The notes beneath the pieces are model-generated. The model was not told the DNA's origin and searched no databases. It worked only from the letters and a program-made list of their open reading frames with translations. Below are positions 55,373-63,819 of a stretch of DNA of 64,000 nucleotides, piece after piece (position 1 is the first letter of the stretch; each line of letters begins with the position of its first letter). The DNA is from an uncultured Cellulomonadaceae bacterium (GTDB lineage: Bacteria > Actinomycetota > Actinomycetes > Actinomycetales > Cellulomonadaceae): the NCBI GenBank assembly GCA_947495165.1, contig CANLXM010000003.1:248001-312000 (forward strand), read 5' to 3'. The translations under genes and the position numbers were made by a program.

Positions 55373-57383
55373 AGAAGATCGTGAGCACGACCGTCGACCC
55401 CTTCGGGACCTCGGTCCCCGGGTCGACGTCCTGGAACCGCACCTTGCCGAGGAACCCGCCCCACGCGAACTGGTCCTCGGGCACGAGGTCGACGGCGGCG
55501 AGGGCCTCGTGGGCCGCGTCCGTGTCCATGCCCTGCACGTCGGGCACCTTGACGAGCTCGCGGCCTCGCGAGACGACGATCGTCACCGTGTCCGTCCGGA
55601 ACGCCTCCGCGGAGGCCTCGGGGGACTGGCGGACCACGTGGCCCTTCGCGACGTCGTCCGAGAAGGCGCGCTTGACCTTGACCTTGAGACCGATGCTCTC
55701 GAGGGCGGCGGTCGCAGCGTCCTCGGTCGAGTTGACCACCTGCGGGACGCGCACCGGCTGCGGGCCCTGGGAGACGGTGAGCGTGAGCACGGTCGAGTGG
55801 GGGACGCTCGCGCCCTCCTCCTCGGACACCGCCATGACCTCGCCCGCCGGGACGGAGTCGTCGTAGACGAGGGTGGGGTCGCCGACGGTGAGACCGACGT
55901 CGGTGAGCGCAGCGGTGGCGGCCTCCTGGTCGAGCCCCACGAGCTCGGCGGGCACCGTGAACATCTGGATGCCCTTGGACGCGACGACCTCGACGAGGCC
56001 CTCCTTGGCGATCTGCTCGCCCTCGCCCGGGTCCGTGGAGATGACCTTCCCGGCGGGGATCGCGTCGTCGAACCTCTCGACGACGGAGGGCCGCAGGCCG
56101 AAGGTCGTCAGCGCGGAGGTCGCCGCCGCGGTGTCTGAACCGACGAGGCCCGACGGCACCGTGGTGTAGGCGCCCGGACCGTAGCTGCTCCACCAGTAGG
56201 TGCCGCCCGCCACGAGGGCGGCGATGGCGAGGAGGATGACGACGATCGTCGAGGTGCGGCGCCTCCGGCGCTGGCGCACCTGGGCCGGCGGCGGCGTGGC
56301 GACGAGGTCGTCCGCCCCGATCTGCAGCGCGATCGTGCCGCCCGCCGAGGTGGTCGAGAGCGCCTGGGTCGCGCCGTCGTCGACGACGGCGTCGACGGTC
56401 GTCCCGCGCGAGCGCGAACCGGGCTGCGGGTCGAGCGCTTCGTCGGAGTCGTCGTCCGCGTCGGACTCGTCGGCCGGCGGGGGCGGCACGGGGCGCAGCA
56501 CCACCGCACGCTGGTCGAGACCATCGTCGTCGAGCGCGGCACGCGTGCGCCGCAGCTGCTCCAGGGCCGCACTGGCGTCGAGGGGACGGTTCTCCGGGTC
56601 GCGTGCGGCGAGCGCGCACACGAGCTCGTCGATCTCCTGCGGGATCCAGGTCTCCAGGCTGGACGGCGCGGGCAGGTCCTCGTGCACGTGCCGGTAGGCG
56701 ACGCGGATGGGGGTGTCGCCCGTGTACGGCTGGCGGCCGGTGAGCATCTCGAACAGGAGGACGCCTGCGGCATAGACGTCGGCGCGCGCGTCGCAGTCGC
56801 CGGTGAGGATGAGCTCGGGCGCGAGGTAGGCCACCGTGCCGAAGATCGTGCCGGTCGCCGTCGACGTGACCTCGGTGACCGCGCGGGCGAGGCCGAAGTC
56901 TGCGACCTTGACCCGGTCGTCGAGCGCGATCAGGACGTTCTCCGGCTTGATGTCGCGGTGCACCAGGCTGTTGCGGTGCGCGGCGGCGAGCGCATCCAGC
57001 ACGGCCTCGAGGATGTCGAGCGAGTCGCGGACGCTGAGCGCGCCGGCCTCCTGGATGCGCAGCCGCAGGTTCGTGCCCTGGACGTACTCCATCGTCAGGT
57101 AGCTGGTGCCGTCGTCGACCCCCTGGTCGTAGACCGCGACGAGCCCGGGGTGCGTCAGGCGTGCGGCGGCACGCGCCTCGCGGCGGAACCGGGAGACGAA
57201 GTCGGCGCCCTCGGCGCCGTCGGCCAGGTGCGGGTGCATGACCTTGAGCGCGACCTCGCGATCGAGCCTGCGGTCCATGGCGACATAGACGGTCGCCATG
57301 CCCCCTCGCGCCAGGCGCGAGAGGACCTCGTAGCGGCCGTCGATGAGATGGCCGACGAGCGGATCAGTGATGGTGGCACCCAC
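55371..57383 (-). CDS. pknL: Ser/Thr protein kinase with PASTA repeats (PknL type)
   Basis: A 670-aa membrane kinase. The kinase domain (about 17-280) is complete: GGMATVY glycine loop, Lys47 (VALKVM), HRDIKPENV with Asp144, DFG 162-164 and an activation loop with several threonines (171-179). A long acidic juxtamembrane linker follows, then a single transmembrane helix and four PASTA repeats reaching the C-terminus, which in relatives bind muropeptides. It is divergent from the Rv2175c-like gene, the known PknL substrate in mycobacteria. GTG 57383 lies seven bases after a TAGACT box, so the mRNA is probably leaderless. Confidence 0.95.
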   Translation of the reverse strand: MGATITDPLVGHLIDGRYEVLSRLARGGMATVYVAMDRRLDREVALKVMHPHLADGAEGADFVSRFRREARAAARLTHPGLVAVYDQGVDDGTSYLTMEYVQGTNLRLRIQEAGALSVRDSLDILEAVLDALAAAHRNSLVHRDIKPENVLIALDDRVKVADFGLARAVTEVTSTATGTIFGTVAYLAPELILTGDCDARADVYAAGVLLFEMLTGRQPYTGDTPIRVAYRHVHEDLPAPSSLETWIPQEIDELVCALAARDPENRPLDASAALEQLRRTRAALDDDGLDQRAVVLRPVPPPPADESDADDDSDEALDPQPGSRSRGTTVDAVVDDGATQALSTTSAGGTIALQIGADDLVATPPPAQVRQRRRRRTSTIVVILLAIAALVAGGTYWWSSYGPGAYTTVPSGLVGSDTAAATSALTTFGLRPSVVERFDDAIPAGKVISTDPGEGEQIAKEGLVEVVASKGIQMFTVPAELVGLDQEAATAALTDVGLTVGDPTLVYDDSVPAGEVMAVSEEEGASVPHSTVLTLTVSQGPQPVRVPQVVNSTEDAATAALESIGLKVKVKRAFSDDVAKGHVVRQSPEASAEAFRTDTVTIVVSRGRELVKVPDVQGMDTDAAHEALAAVDLVPEDQFAWGGFLGKVRFQDVDPGTEVPKGSTVVLTIF

Positions 57384-57390
57384 GGACGCG

Positions 57391-57396
57391 AGTCTA
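57391..57396 (-). promoter_or_regulatory. -10 box of pknL, leaderless type
   Basis: TAGACT on the minus strand, seven bases before the GTG. Confidence 0.6.
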
Positions 57397-57466
57397 CGGC
57401 CCGTTTTGTGGGCTTCGCTGGACCGCCACGGCATCGACACGGTCTCGTTTCGGCTCCGCCGGCGTC

Positions 57467-57472
57467 TACGGT
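57467..57472 (+). promoter_or_regulatory. -10 box of the Rv2175c-like gene, leaderless type
   Basis: TACGGT, six bases before ATG 57479, with no Shine-Dalgarno. It lies in the 95-base gap shared with the pknL promoter. Confidence 0.5.
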
Positions 57473-57478
57473 GGTCCC

Positions 57479-57892
57479 ATGAGTGGGATCGAAGCAGTGG
57501 ATGAGTGGTGGACGCTGCCGGACGTGGCAGACCGGCTGGGCCTCGAGCTGGGGAAGGTGCGCCGGCTGGTGCAGGAGCGGCACGTCGTGGGTCTGCGTCG
57601 TGGTGAGCGCCCGGTGCTGCGGGTCCCCGCGGCATTCTTCCTGCCGTTGTCGGACGCCGAGGTCGCGGCGCGGGCCGAGGCCGCGCAGGAGCAGGGCCGC
57701 CCCGTCGGGACCGTCGAGATCGTGCCAGGGCTGCCGGGCACGATCACGCTGCTCACGGACATCCGGCTCACGGACGAGGAGATCGTCGACTGGTTCTTCA
57801 GCGCGGACGACATGCTCGCCGAGACGCCGGTCGCGGCCCTGCGGACGGGCCGCAAGTCGGCGGTGCGCCGCGCCGCCCAGCTGTTGGGCTGA
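57479..57892 (+). CDS. Winged-helix DNA-binding protein, Rv2175c type
   Basis: A 137-aa protein with an N-terminal winged HTH (WWTLPDVADRLGLELGKVRRLVQERHVVG) and a C-terminal helical part (LTDEEIVDWFF..AALRTGRKSAVRRAAQLLG). Rv2175c of M. tuberculosis binds DNA and loses that activity when PknL phosphorylates its N-terminal threonine; the matching position here is not obvious because the N-terminus MSGIEAVDEWW lacks a threonine before the HTH. It is divergent from pknL and convergent with the polyprenyl synthase gene. Confidence 0.92.
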   Translation: MSGIEAVDEWWTLPDVADRLGLELGKVRRLVQERHVVGLRRGERPVLRVPAAFFLPLSDAEVAARAEAAQEQGRPVGTVEIVPGLPGTITLLTDIRLTDEEIVDWFFSADDMLAETPVAALRTGRKSAVRRAAQLLG

Positions 57893-57905
57893 TCCGATCC
57901 GGGCG

Positions 57906-59009
57906 TCAGGCCTGGCGGGCGACCGCAGCCTCGCCGAGGCTGCGGAGCACGGCACGGGCTGCGGTGTCGATGTCCAGGGCGTCGAGCTCGGCGAGCGCTG
58001 AGCTCGCCAGCTCGTCGACGAGCGCGTCCACGCTCGACAGCGCACCGGAGCGGACGATGATCTCCCGCAGCCGGTCCACCTCGGCGTCCGTGAGGTCGGG
58101 CCGGCCGAGGTCCCGGTAGATCGTGGCGCGCTCCACCGGCGTCGCGGCGGCGGCCGCCCGCACCACGAGGACGGTGCGCTTGCCCTCGCGCAGGTCGTCA
58201 CCGGCCGGCTTGCCTGTCACCGCGGGGTCTCCGAACACGCCGAGGACGTCGTCCCGCAGCTGGAACGCCTCACCGAGAGGGAGGCCGACGCGCGCGACCG
58301 CCGCGACCTGCTCCGGCGTCCCGCCCGCGAGAGCGGTACCCATCGTCAGCGGGTGCTCGACCGAGTACCGCGCGGACTTCGCGCGGATCACGTGGCGGGC
58401 GCGCTGCTCGGCGACGGCGTGGTCGTCGTCCCAGGGGACGGTCTGACTGAGCATGTCGAGGTACTGGCCGACCGTCACCTCGGTCCGCATGTGGGCGAAG
58501 ATGTCCCGCGTGCGTCGGCGTGCCGTCGGGTCCGCGACCTCGTCGAGGCCGCGGTGCAGCAGGTCCTCGGACGCGACGAGCGCGAGGTCTCCCAGCAGGA
58601 TGGCGGCGCTCAGACCGAACTGCGTGGGTGAGCCGACCCAGCCCGAGGCGCGGTGCCGCGCGGCGAACGCGACGTGCGCGGTGGGCGCGCCGCGCCGGGT
58701 GTCGGAGTTGTCCATGACGTCGTCGTGGAAGAGCGCTGCGGCCTGGAAGAGCTCGAGCGCCGCCCCGAGGTGGAGCGCCGCCGTCGGCGTCGTGGGGTCG
58801 CCACCGTGCGCGCGCCATGCCCAGTAGGCGAACGCGGCACGCAGCCGCTTGCCACCCCCCAGCAAGACCCCGGTCGCGTCGACGAGAGGCAGGGCGTCGT
58901 CGCCGTAGGCGCTAGCGAGGCTCGCGCGAGTCGTGTCGAGGTGCGCGCGCAGGAGCGCGTCGATACCGGTCCGGACGTCCTCGACGTCGACGAGGGCACT
59001 CGTGTTCAT
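57906..59009 (-). CDS. idsA: Polyprenyl (geranylgeranyl/heptaprenyl-type) diphosphate synthase
   Basis: A 367-aa trans-isoprenyl diphosphate synthase. The first aspartate motif DDVMD is at residues 96-100, preceded by FQAAALFH and followed by NSDTRRG. The second, LRDDVLGVFGD, sits in the C-terminal half, and GGGKRLRAAF is the substrate lysine/arginine motif. Residues before the first motif are bulky (ALF), so short or medium chains are likely; the exact length cannot be read. A TAGGGT box lies six bases before ATG 59009. It probably supplies menaquinone or carotenoid precursors. Confidence 0.93.
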   Translation of the reverse strand: MNTSALVDVEDVRTGIDALLRAHLDTTRASLASAYGDDALPLVDATGVLLGGGKRLRAAFAYWAWRAHGGDPTTPTAALHLGAALELFQAAALFHDDVMDNSDTRRGAPTAHVAFAARHRASGWVGSPTQFGLSAAILLGDLALVASEDLLHRGLDEVADPTARRRTRDIFAHMRTEVTVGQYLDMLSQTVPWDDDHAVAEQRARHVIRAKSARYSVEHPLTMGTALAGGTPEQVAAVARVGLPLGEAFQLRDDVLGVFGDPAVTGKPAGDDLREGKRTVLVVRAAAAATPVERATIYRDLGRPDLTDAEVDRLREIIVRSGALSSVDALVDELASSALAELDALDIDTAARAVLRSLGEAAVARQA

Positions 59010-59015
59010 CCCGCC

Positions 59016-59021
59016 ACCCTA
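59016..59021 (-). promoter_or_regulatory. -10 box of idsA, leaderless type
   Basis: TAGGGT on the minus strand, six bases before the ATG. Confidence 0.5.
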
Positions 59022-59127
59022 TGGGTGCGGCCCGGATCGTCCTCCCCAGGCTGGGGTGCCGCGGCTCGTCTTCCACACCCGGCCACGCAGGGTGCCGGGT
59101 GGCCAGGCCCCGCGGTGGGCTGGGGAC

Positions 59128-60243
59128 ATGACAACGACCCTGCGGGCCCGCGAGCCCCGTGACCTGCTCGCGCTGATCCCTCACCAGCTCGGATTCGTCC
59201 CCGAGCGGAGCGTCGTGGCCGTCAGCCTGAGGCCGCCGCGGGCGCGGGTCGGGCTGACCGCGCGCGTCGACCTCGTCGACGTGGTCGACGCGGGTACCGG
59301 CGCGCAGATCTGCCGGACGCTCGTGAGCCACCTCGCGTCGGACGGAGCCACCGCGGCGGTGCTGGTCCTCTATGTGCCCGAGGCGGTCACCGAGCGACTG
59401 CCGGACGACCTGCTGCGCGCGGTGCTGCGGTTCGAGGAGGCCTGCGGGCCCCACCTCGACCTCCGTGAGGTGTGGGTCGTGGACCCGGAGGCCTACGCAC
59501 CGGTGCACCCGGACGGGTACGTCGGCGACGCGGCGCCGGTGGCCGAGCTCGCCGACAGCGCGGTCGCTGCGCACCTGGTGTACTCCGGCTCGGCCGTGGT
59601 CGCGGACCGGGCTGCGCTCGCCGAGCCGGCTCCTGCGCCTGCGGCGCGGCGCGGTGCGGCGTCGCGGGCGGCGCGACGCGGCCGGGAGGCTCGCGAGGCT
59701 GCGGTGGCTGAGGGCGGAGAGGTCGGCCTGCTGCGGTGGCGTGCGGAGCAGGTCCGGACGTGGCGCTGCCTGGTGGCCGCCGAGCCCGGCACCCCCGCGA
59801 CACCGACCGTCCTGGGTGGGCTCTGCGCCGGGCTCGACGACATCGTCGTCCGCGACGCCGTCCTGCTCTCGCTGGTGAGCGACGTCGGCGATCTCCCAGA
59901 GACGTCTCTCCTCGGGTCGGGAGCGGAGGGGACGGAGGACCGCACCGGCTGGGCCCTGGCCTGCATCGTCGACCCTGTCGTCGGTGTGGCGCCGAGCCCC
60001 GAGCTGGTGCATCCGGCACGGCGGGTGCTGAGCGATCTCGTGGCGCACCGCCCGGACCGGCCCGCGGCGCCCACGCTCCTGGCGCTCCTGGCGTGGTGGG
60101 AGGGCTCGGGTGCAGCCGCGGACGCGTGGCTCGTGCGTGCGGCGAGGTCGGAGCCGGGCTACCGCCTGGCCGGGCTCCTGCGCCAGGCCGTGGACGCAGG
60201 GATGCCCCCGGGCTGGGTCCGGTCCCGGCGCGCCCACGAGTGA
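59128..60243 (+). CDS. DUF4192 family protein
   Basis: A 371-aa actinobacterial protein. The family start is clear (REPRDLLALIPHQLGFVPER, SVVAVSLR), with LVLYVPEAV, VWVVDPEAYAPVHPDGY and a C-terminal TLLALLAWWEGSGAAADAW, ALRxxPGYRLA-like part (RSEPGYRLAGLLRQAVDAG). An Ala/Arg-rich linker (APAARRGAASRAARRGREA) divides the two halves. The fold suggests a soluble protein; function is unknown. ATG 59128 has no Shine-Dalgarno but matches homologue starts. Confidence 0.9.
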   Translation: MTTTLRAREPRDLLALIPHQLGFVPERSVVAVSLRPPRARVGLTARVDLVDVVDAGTGAQICRTLVSHLASDGATAAVLVLYVPEAVTERLPDDLLRAVLRFEEACGPHLDLREVWVVDPEAYAPVHPDGYVGDAAPVAELADSAVAAHLVYSGSAVVADRAALAEPAPAPAARRGAASRAARRGREAREAAVAEGGEVGLLRWRAEQVRTWRCLVAAEPGTPATPTVLGGLCAGLDDIVVRDAVLLSLVSDVGDLPETSLLGSGAEGTEDRTGWALACIVDPVVGVAPSPELVHPARRVLSDLVAHRPDRPAAPTLLALLAWWEGSGAAADAWLVRAARSEPGYRLAGLLRQAVDAGMPPGWVRSRRAHE

Positions 60244-60301
60244 CGGACGGGCCGCGCCGAGCCTGGGCGCGCTTCCATTCGGCGTCCTGGCTCGATTCCG
60301 G

Positions 60302-60307
60302 TAGCGT
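60302..60307 (+). promoter_or_regulatory. -10 box of the universal stress protein gene
   Basis: TAGCGT, 48 bases before the ATG, followed by two copies of GACCGGT separated by GTC (60325 region) in the leader. Confidence 0.4.
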
Positions 60308-60355
60308 CGCACCCGACCGGTGTCGACCGGTCGTGGTGCGTCGAAGGAGGAATCG

Positions 60356-60757
60356 ATGGCGATCATCGTCGGCTACCTGGCAACCCCCGAGGGCCAGGAA
60401 GCGCTGCGGGCCGCGACCCAGGAGGCCCAGCTGCGCTCGACGCCGCTGGTCGTCGTCGTGAGCGAGCGGACGTCCCGCATGAGCCCGGAGCAGGTGCGCC
60501 AGCGTGAGAGCGACGTCGCTGCTGTCCGCGCCGAGCTCGATGCCTCGGGCCTCGAGTACGACATCCGCATCATGGGCGAGTCCTCGGACGTCGCGGACGA
60601 CCTCGTGGCGGCCGCCGAGGAGACCGGGGCGCTGCTGATCGTGATCGGTCTGCGTCGGCGGAGCCCCGTGGGCAAGCTGATCCTGGGCTCCAACGCCCAG
60701 CGGATCCTCCTCGACTCCCCGTGCCCGGTCCTGGCGGTCAAGCCCGACCTGCGCTGA
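60356..60757 (+). CDS. Universal stress protein, single UspA domain
   Basis: A 133-aa UspA-type protein. The ATP-binding motif G-2x-G-9x-G-S/T is seen as GLRRRSPVGKLILGSNAQRIL, and the C-terminal SPCPVLAVKP is typical. The N-terminus (AIIVGYLATPEGQEALRAA) lacks the canonical Asp after the first strand that contacts adenine, so ATP binding may be weakened. The Shine-Dalgarno GAAGGAGG is strong. Its role is probably stress or energy sensing. Confidence 0.92.
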   Translation: MAIIVGYLATPEGQEALRAATQEAQLRSTPLVVVVSERTSRMSPEQVRQRESDVAAVRAELDASGLEYDIRIMGESSDVADDLVAAAEETGALLIVIGLRRRSPVGKLILGSNAQRILLDSPCPVLAVKPDLR

Positions 60758-60770
60758 GGAGTTTCGAACC

Positions 60771-60788
60771 GGTCGGGAATGCCCGACC
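60771..60788 (+). terminator. Short terminator after the universal stress protein gene
   Basis: GGTCGGG (60771-60777) pairs with CCCGACC (60782-60788), loop AATG. Confidence 0.55.
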
Positions 60789-60826
60789 CGGGACGGACGT
60801 TGGCCCCTCGTCCCTGCGGCTCGCGC

Positions 60827-60859
60827 CGCGCGGACCCCTTCCGGCGTCGTGTCCGCGCG
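60827..60859 (+). promoter_or_regulatory. Inverted repeat upstream of the sigma-factor promoter
   Basis: CGCGCGGAC (60827-60835) and its inverse GTCCGCGCG (60851-60859) frame a 15-base spacer directly upstream of the -10 at 60871. It could be a read-through terminator or an operator. Confidence 0.35.
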
Positions 60860-60870
60860 CCGGTCGCCAG

Positions 60871-60876
60871 TACAAT
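60871..60876 (+). promoter_or_regulatory. -10 box of the principal sigma factor gene
   Basis: TACAAT, close to the TATAAT consensus and unusually AT-rich for this window, 74 bases before the GTG start. No good -35 is visible. Confidence 0.55.
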
Positions 60877-60944
60877 GGTAGGAATCCCGCTCGTGCATGC
60901 CCCGAGCGGCCCCTCGCCTCCTGAGCACTGCCGAAAGGTCATCT

Positions 60945-62522
60945 GTGGCGTCCACGTCTTCCCACCCCGCCCTCCCGCGCGAGTTCGAGCACCCCGCGCT
61001 GCAGGAGCTCGCCTCCCGCGGCTCGAGCGCCGGCAGCATCGACGCGGAGAGCTTCCGGCTCGCGTGCGAGGAGGCAAGCATCGACGACCCCAAGCGGCTC
61101 AAGGCCGTCTACCGGGCCCTCACGATGATCGGCGTCGAGGTGGCACTGCCCGTCCCCGTGACGAAGGTCGCCGCGGCAGCGTCCGCCCGCGCCACGTCGT
61201 CGACGGCTCGTGCACCGAAGAAGGCCGTGACGCCCGCGCCGGCCGACGGTGAGGCGACGGCGGAGACCGCCGCACCCGCCCCGAAGAAGCGCGCCCCGAG
61301 CAAGGCTGCGGCAGCGAAGGCCGCCGCCCTCGCCGCCGCCGAGGCTCCCGGAGACGCGGGCGCGGAGGCCACCGACGCCCCCGCGGCCGAGGACGCCGCT
61401 CCCAAGAAGCGTGCCCCGCGCAAGGCCGCCGCTCCCCGGAGCCGCGCCAAGGTGAAGGTCGACGTCCCCGACGGCGTCGCCGTCGACCCGAAGGACGAGA
61501 TCGACGCGGACGCCGAGCCCGCCAAGGTCGAGGAGACCGACGAGAACAAGGGCTTCGTCTACTCCGACGCGGACGACGACGACGCACCCGCGCAGCAGGT
61601 CGTGACCGCAGGCGCCACGGCGGACCCGGTCAAGGACTACCTCAAGCAGATCGGCAAGGTCGCCCTCCTCAACGCCGAGCAGGAGGTCGACCTCGCCAAG
61701 CGCATCGAGGCAGGGCTCTTCGCCGAGGAGCGCCTCGCTGCCGACACGGACATGGCGCCCAAGGCTCGCCGCGAGCTCGAGTGGATCGCGGGCGACGGTC
61801 GTCGCGCCAAGAACCACCTGCTCGAGGCCAACCTCCGGCTCGTCGTCTCGCTGGCCAAGCGCTACACCGGCCGCGGGATGCTCTTCCTGGACCTGATCCA
61901 GGAGGGCAACCTCGGTCTGATCCGCGCGGTCGAGAAGTTCGACTACACCAAGGGCTACAAGTTCTCGACCTACGCCACCTGGTGGATCCGTCAGGCGATC
62001 ACCCGCGCGATGGCCGACCAGGCGCGCACCATCCGCATCCCGGTGCACATGGTCGAGGTCATCAACAAGCTGGCTCGTGTGCAGCGGCAGATGCTCCAGG
62101 ACCTGGGCCGCGAGCCCACCCCGGAGGAGCTCGCCAAGGAGCTCGACATGACGCCCGAGAAGGTCGTCGAGGTCCAGAAGTACGGCCGCGAGCCCATCTC
62201 GCTGCACACGCCCCTCGGTGAGGACGGCGACAGCGAGTTCGGTGACCTCATCGAAGACTCCGAGGCGGTCGTGCCCGCAGACGCGGTCAGCTTCACGCTG
62301 CTCCAGGAGCAGCTGCACCAGGTCCTCGACACGCTCTCGGAGCGCGAGGCAGGCGTGGTCGCCATGCGCTTCGGTCTGAGCGACGGTCAGCCCAAGACGC
62401 TCGACGAGATCGGCAAGGTCTACGGCGTGACGCGCGAGCGGATCCGTCAGATCGAGTCCAAGACGATGTCGAAGCTCCGGCACCCGAGCCGCTCGCAGGT
62501 CCTGCGCGACTACCTGGACTGA
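60945..62522 (+). CDS. rpoD: RNA polymerase principal sigma factor (sigma-70/HrdB type)
   Basis: A 525-aa primary sigma factor. The N-terminal third is Ala/Lys/Arg/Pro-rich with two copies of a PKKRAP element and an acidic segment before region 1.2 ([21 protein letters not shown]). Regions 2.1-2.4 are complete ([40 protein letters not shown]), with region 3 and region 4.2 ([18 protein letters not shown]). GTG 60945 has GAAAGG upstream. An in-frame ATG at 60897 would add 16 residues but lacks a Shine-Dalgarno. It sits before the zinc-ribbon protein and a topoisomerase B gene, as in Streptomyces and other actinobacteria. Confidence 0.96.
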   Translation: MASTSSHPALPREFEHPALQELASRGSSAGSIDAESFRLACEEASIDDPKRLKAVYRALTMIGVEVALPVPVTKVAAAASARATSSTARAPKKAVTPAPADGEATAETAAPAPKKRAPSKAAAAKAAALAAAEAPGDAGAEATDAPAAEDAAPKKRAPRKAAAPRSRAKVKVDVPDGVAVDPKDEIDADAEPAKVEETDENKGFVYSDADDDDAPAQQVVTAGATADPVKDYLKQIGKVALLNAEQEVDLAKRIEAGLFAEERLAADTDMAPKARRELEWIAGDGRRAKNHLLEANLRLVVSLAKRYTGRGMLFLDLIQEGNLGLIRAVEKFDYTKGYKFSTYATWWIRQAITRAMADQARTIRIPVHMVEVINKLARVQRQMLQDLGREPTPEELAKELDMTPEKVVEVQKYGREPISLHTPLGEDGDSEFGDLIEDSEAVVPADAVSFTLLQEQLHQVLDTLSEREAGVVAMRFGLSDGQPKTLDEIGKVYGVTRERIRQIESKTMSKLRHPSRSQVLRDYLD

Positions 62523-62537
62523 GCACCACCGTCCCGC

Positions 62538-62570
62538 ACGGCCCGCACCGGCACGCCCGGTGCGGGCCGT
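62538..62570. terminator. Bidirectional terminator, rpoD / enoyl-CoA hydratase gene
   Basis: ACGGCCCGCACCGG (62538-62551) pairs with CCGGTGCGGGCCGT (62557-62570), loop CACGC. Confidence 0.8.
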
Positions 62571-62592
62571 CCTGCGTTCCGGCCGGGGACGC

Positions 62593-63339
62593 TCAGCCGG
62601 CGTGGCCGAGGAAGCGTGCGAACGCGGCCCGGGCCTCGGGGGAGCGCAGCCGCTCGACGAACGCCTCGCCCTCCACGTCGAGTCGCGCCGTGAGCGCCCC
62701 GACGTCGCGCAGGAGCGCCTTGGTCGTGGCCATGGCGCCAGGCGCGCGGTCGGCGACAGCACGCGCGACGGTGCGCGCGGTGGCCAGGAGCTCGGACGCG
62801 GGGACGACGGTGCTCGCCAGCCCCCAGTCGACGGCCCGGGCCGCGGGGACGACCTCGCCCAGCGCGAGCATCGCGAACGCCCGCAGGTGTCCGACCCGCG
62901 CCGGCAGCAGGAGGCTCGAGGCGGCCTCGGGCACCAGGCCGAGGTCGCCGAACGGGGCGCTCAGCCGGGCGTCGTCGGCGAGGACGACCGCGTCGCAGTG
63001 CAGCAGCAGGGTGGTGCCGATGCCGACGGCAGCACCCTGCACCGCCGCCACGACCGGGGTGGTGGTCTCGGTCAGGGCCGTCAGGAGCGGGTTCCCCTGC
63101 CACCGCAGGTCCGGGTCCTGGGCCATCGCGGCAAAGTCCTGCAGGTCGTTGCCGCCGCAGAAGGTGTCACCGTCGGCCGCGATCAGGACGCAGCGGACGT
63201 CCGGGTCGTCCTCAGCGGCGCCGATGCGTTCGCCGAGGGTAGCGTACATCCCCTGCGTGAGCGCGTTCTTCTTGCCCGGACGGGCGAGGGTGAGCGTCAG
63301 GACGCCGTCCTGGAGCTCGGTGCGGACGTCGTCGGCCAC
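62593..63339 (-). CDS. Enoyl-CoA hydratase/isomerase family protein
   Basis: A 248-aa crotonase-fold protein. Visible: RPGKKNALTQGMY, the oxyanion-hole strand DGDTFCGGNDLQDF (GGNDL is the NDL variant seen in isomerases), TTPVVAAVQGAAVGIGTTLLLHCDAVV and APFGDLGLVPEAASSLLLP. The hydratase glutamates are not clearly both present: the second region has Glu in LVPEAAS as in isomerases. Beta-oxidation isomerase activity is therefore more likely than hydration. GTG 63339 has GAGGAGG just upstream. Confidence 0.9.
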   Translation of the reverse strand: MADDVRTELQDGVLTLTLARPGKKNALTQGMYATLGERIGAAEDDPDVRCVLIAADGDTFCGGNDLQDFAAMAQDPDLRWQGNPLLTALTETTTPVVAAVQGAAVGIGTTLLLHCDAVVLADDARLSAPFGDLGLVPEAASSLLLPARVGHLRAFAMLALGEVVPAARAVDWGLASTVVPASELLATARTVARAVADRAPGAMATTKALLRDVGALTARLDVEGEAFVERLRSPEARAAFARFLGHAG

Positions 63340-63408
63340 GGTGCCTCCTCGTGCCGGACCTCCCGGCGTCGCAGCCGAGCATAGGGGAGGGCCGGCCGGA
63401 GACACCGA

Positions 63409-63440
63409 AGGCCGGCCACCCCTGTCGGGATGGCCGGCCT
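63409..63440 (-). terminator. Terminator of the zinc-ribbon gene
   Basis: AGGCCGGCCA (63409-63418) pairs with TGGCCGGCCT (63431-63440) around a 12-base loop, 24 bases past the stop. Confidence 0.6.
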
Positions 63441-63463
63441 CTCGGGCTCGAGCAGGTGCGACG

Positions 63464-63676
63464 TCAGTGGACGCCCGCACCCTCCTCGGCCAGCAGCTTG
63501 TCGGTCTCGTCCTGGATGTCGACCGCGATGTCCTCGAACGCCGGGGCGTGGGCGCGGGCGTGGTGCGCGCAGAAGAGGAGCTCGCCTGCGGGAAGGGTGA
63601 CCTTCACGTACGCCTGGGCGCCGCAGCGGTCACACCGATCGGCTACGGTCAGCGGTGCGCTCGTCGTGGTGTTCAT
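63464..63676 (-). CDS. Small zinc-ribbon protein, DUF7455 type
   Basis: A 70-aa protein with the two metal-binding knuckles [14 protein letters not shown] and [11 protein letters not shown], then an amphipathic acidic helix. The gene stands between the principal sigma factor and a topoisomerase B subunit in many actinobacteria; the function is unknown. ATG 63676 is the natural start ([19 protein letters not shown]). Short length and a Zn ribbon suggest a nucleic-acid or polymerase partner, which is inference. Confidence 0.88.
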   Translation of the reverse strand: MNTTTSAPLTVADRCDRCGAQAYVKVTLPAGELLFCAHHARAHAPAFEDIAVDIQDETDKLLAEEGAGVH

Positions 63677-63805
63677 GCTGCTATCCAACCATCGTTGCTC
63701 CGCTCCGCCTCCCGAAAAGGTCACAGTTTCGCCACCCGCGTAGTCGGCCCGCACCCGTCTCGTGGTCGGCGGCATGGCGCGCCCGGGAGTGTCGGGGTCT
63801 CGAAC

Positions 63806-63811
63806 TAAGGT
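63806..63811 (+). promoter_or_regulatory. Possible -10 box of the topoisomerase gene
   Basis: TAAGGT, eight bases before GTG 63820. The same bases (AAGGTGG) could instead act as a Shine-Dalgarno. Confidence 0.35.
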
Positions 63812-63819
63812 GGGGCCTT

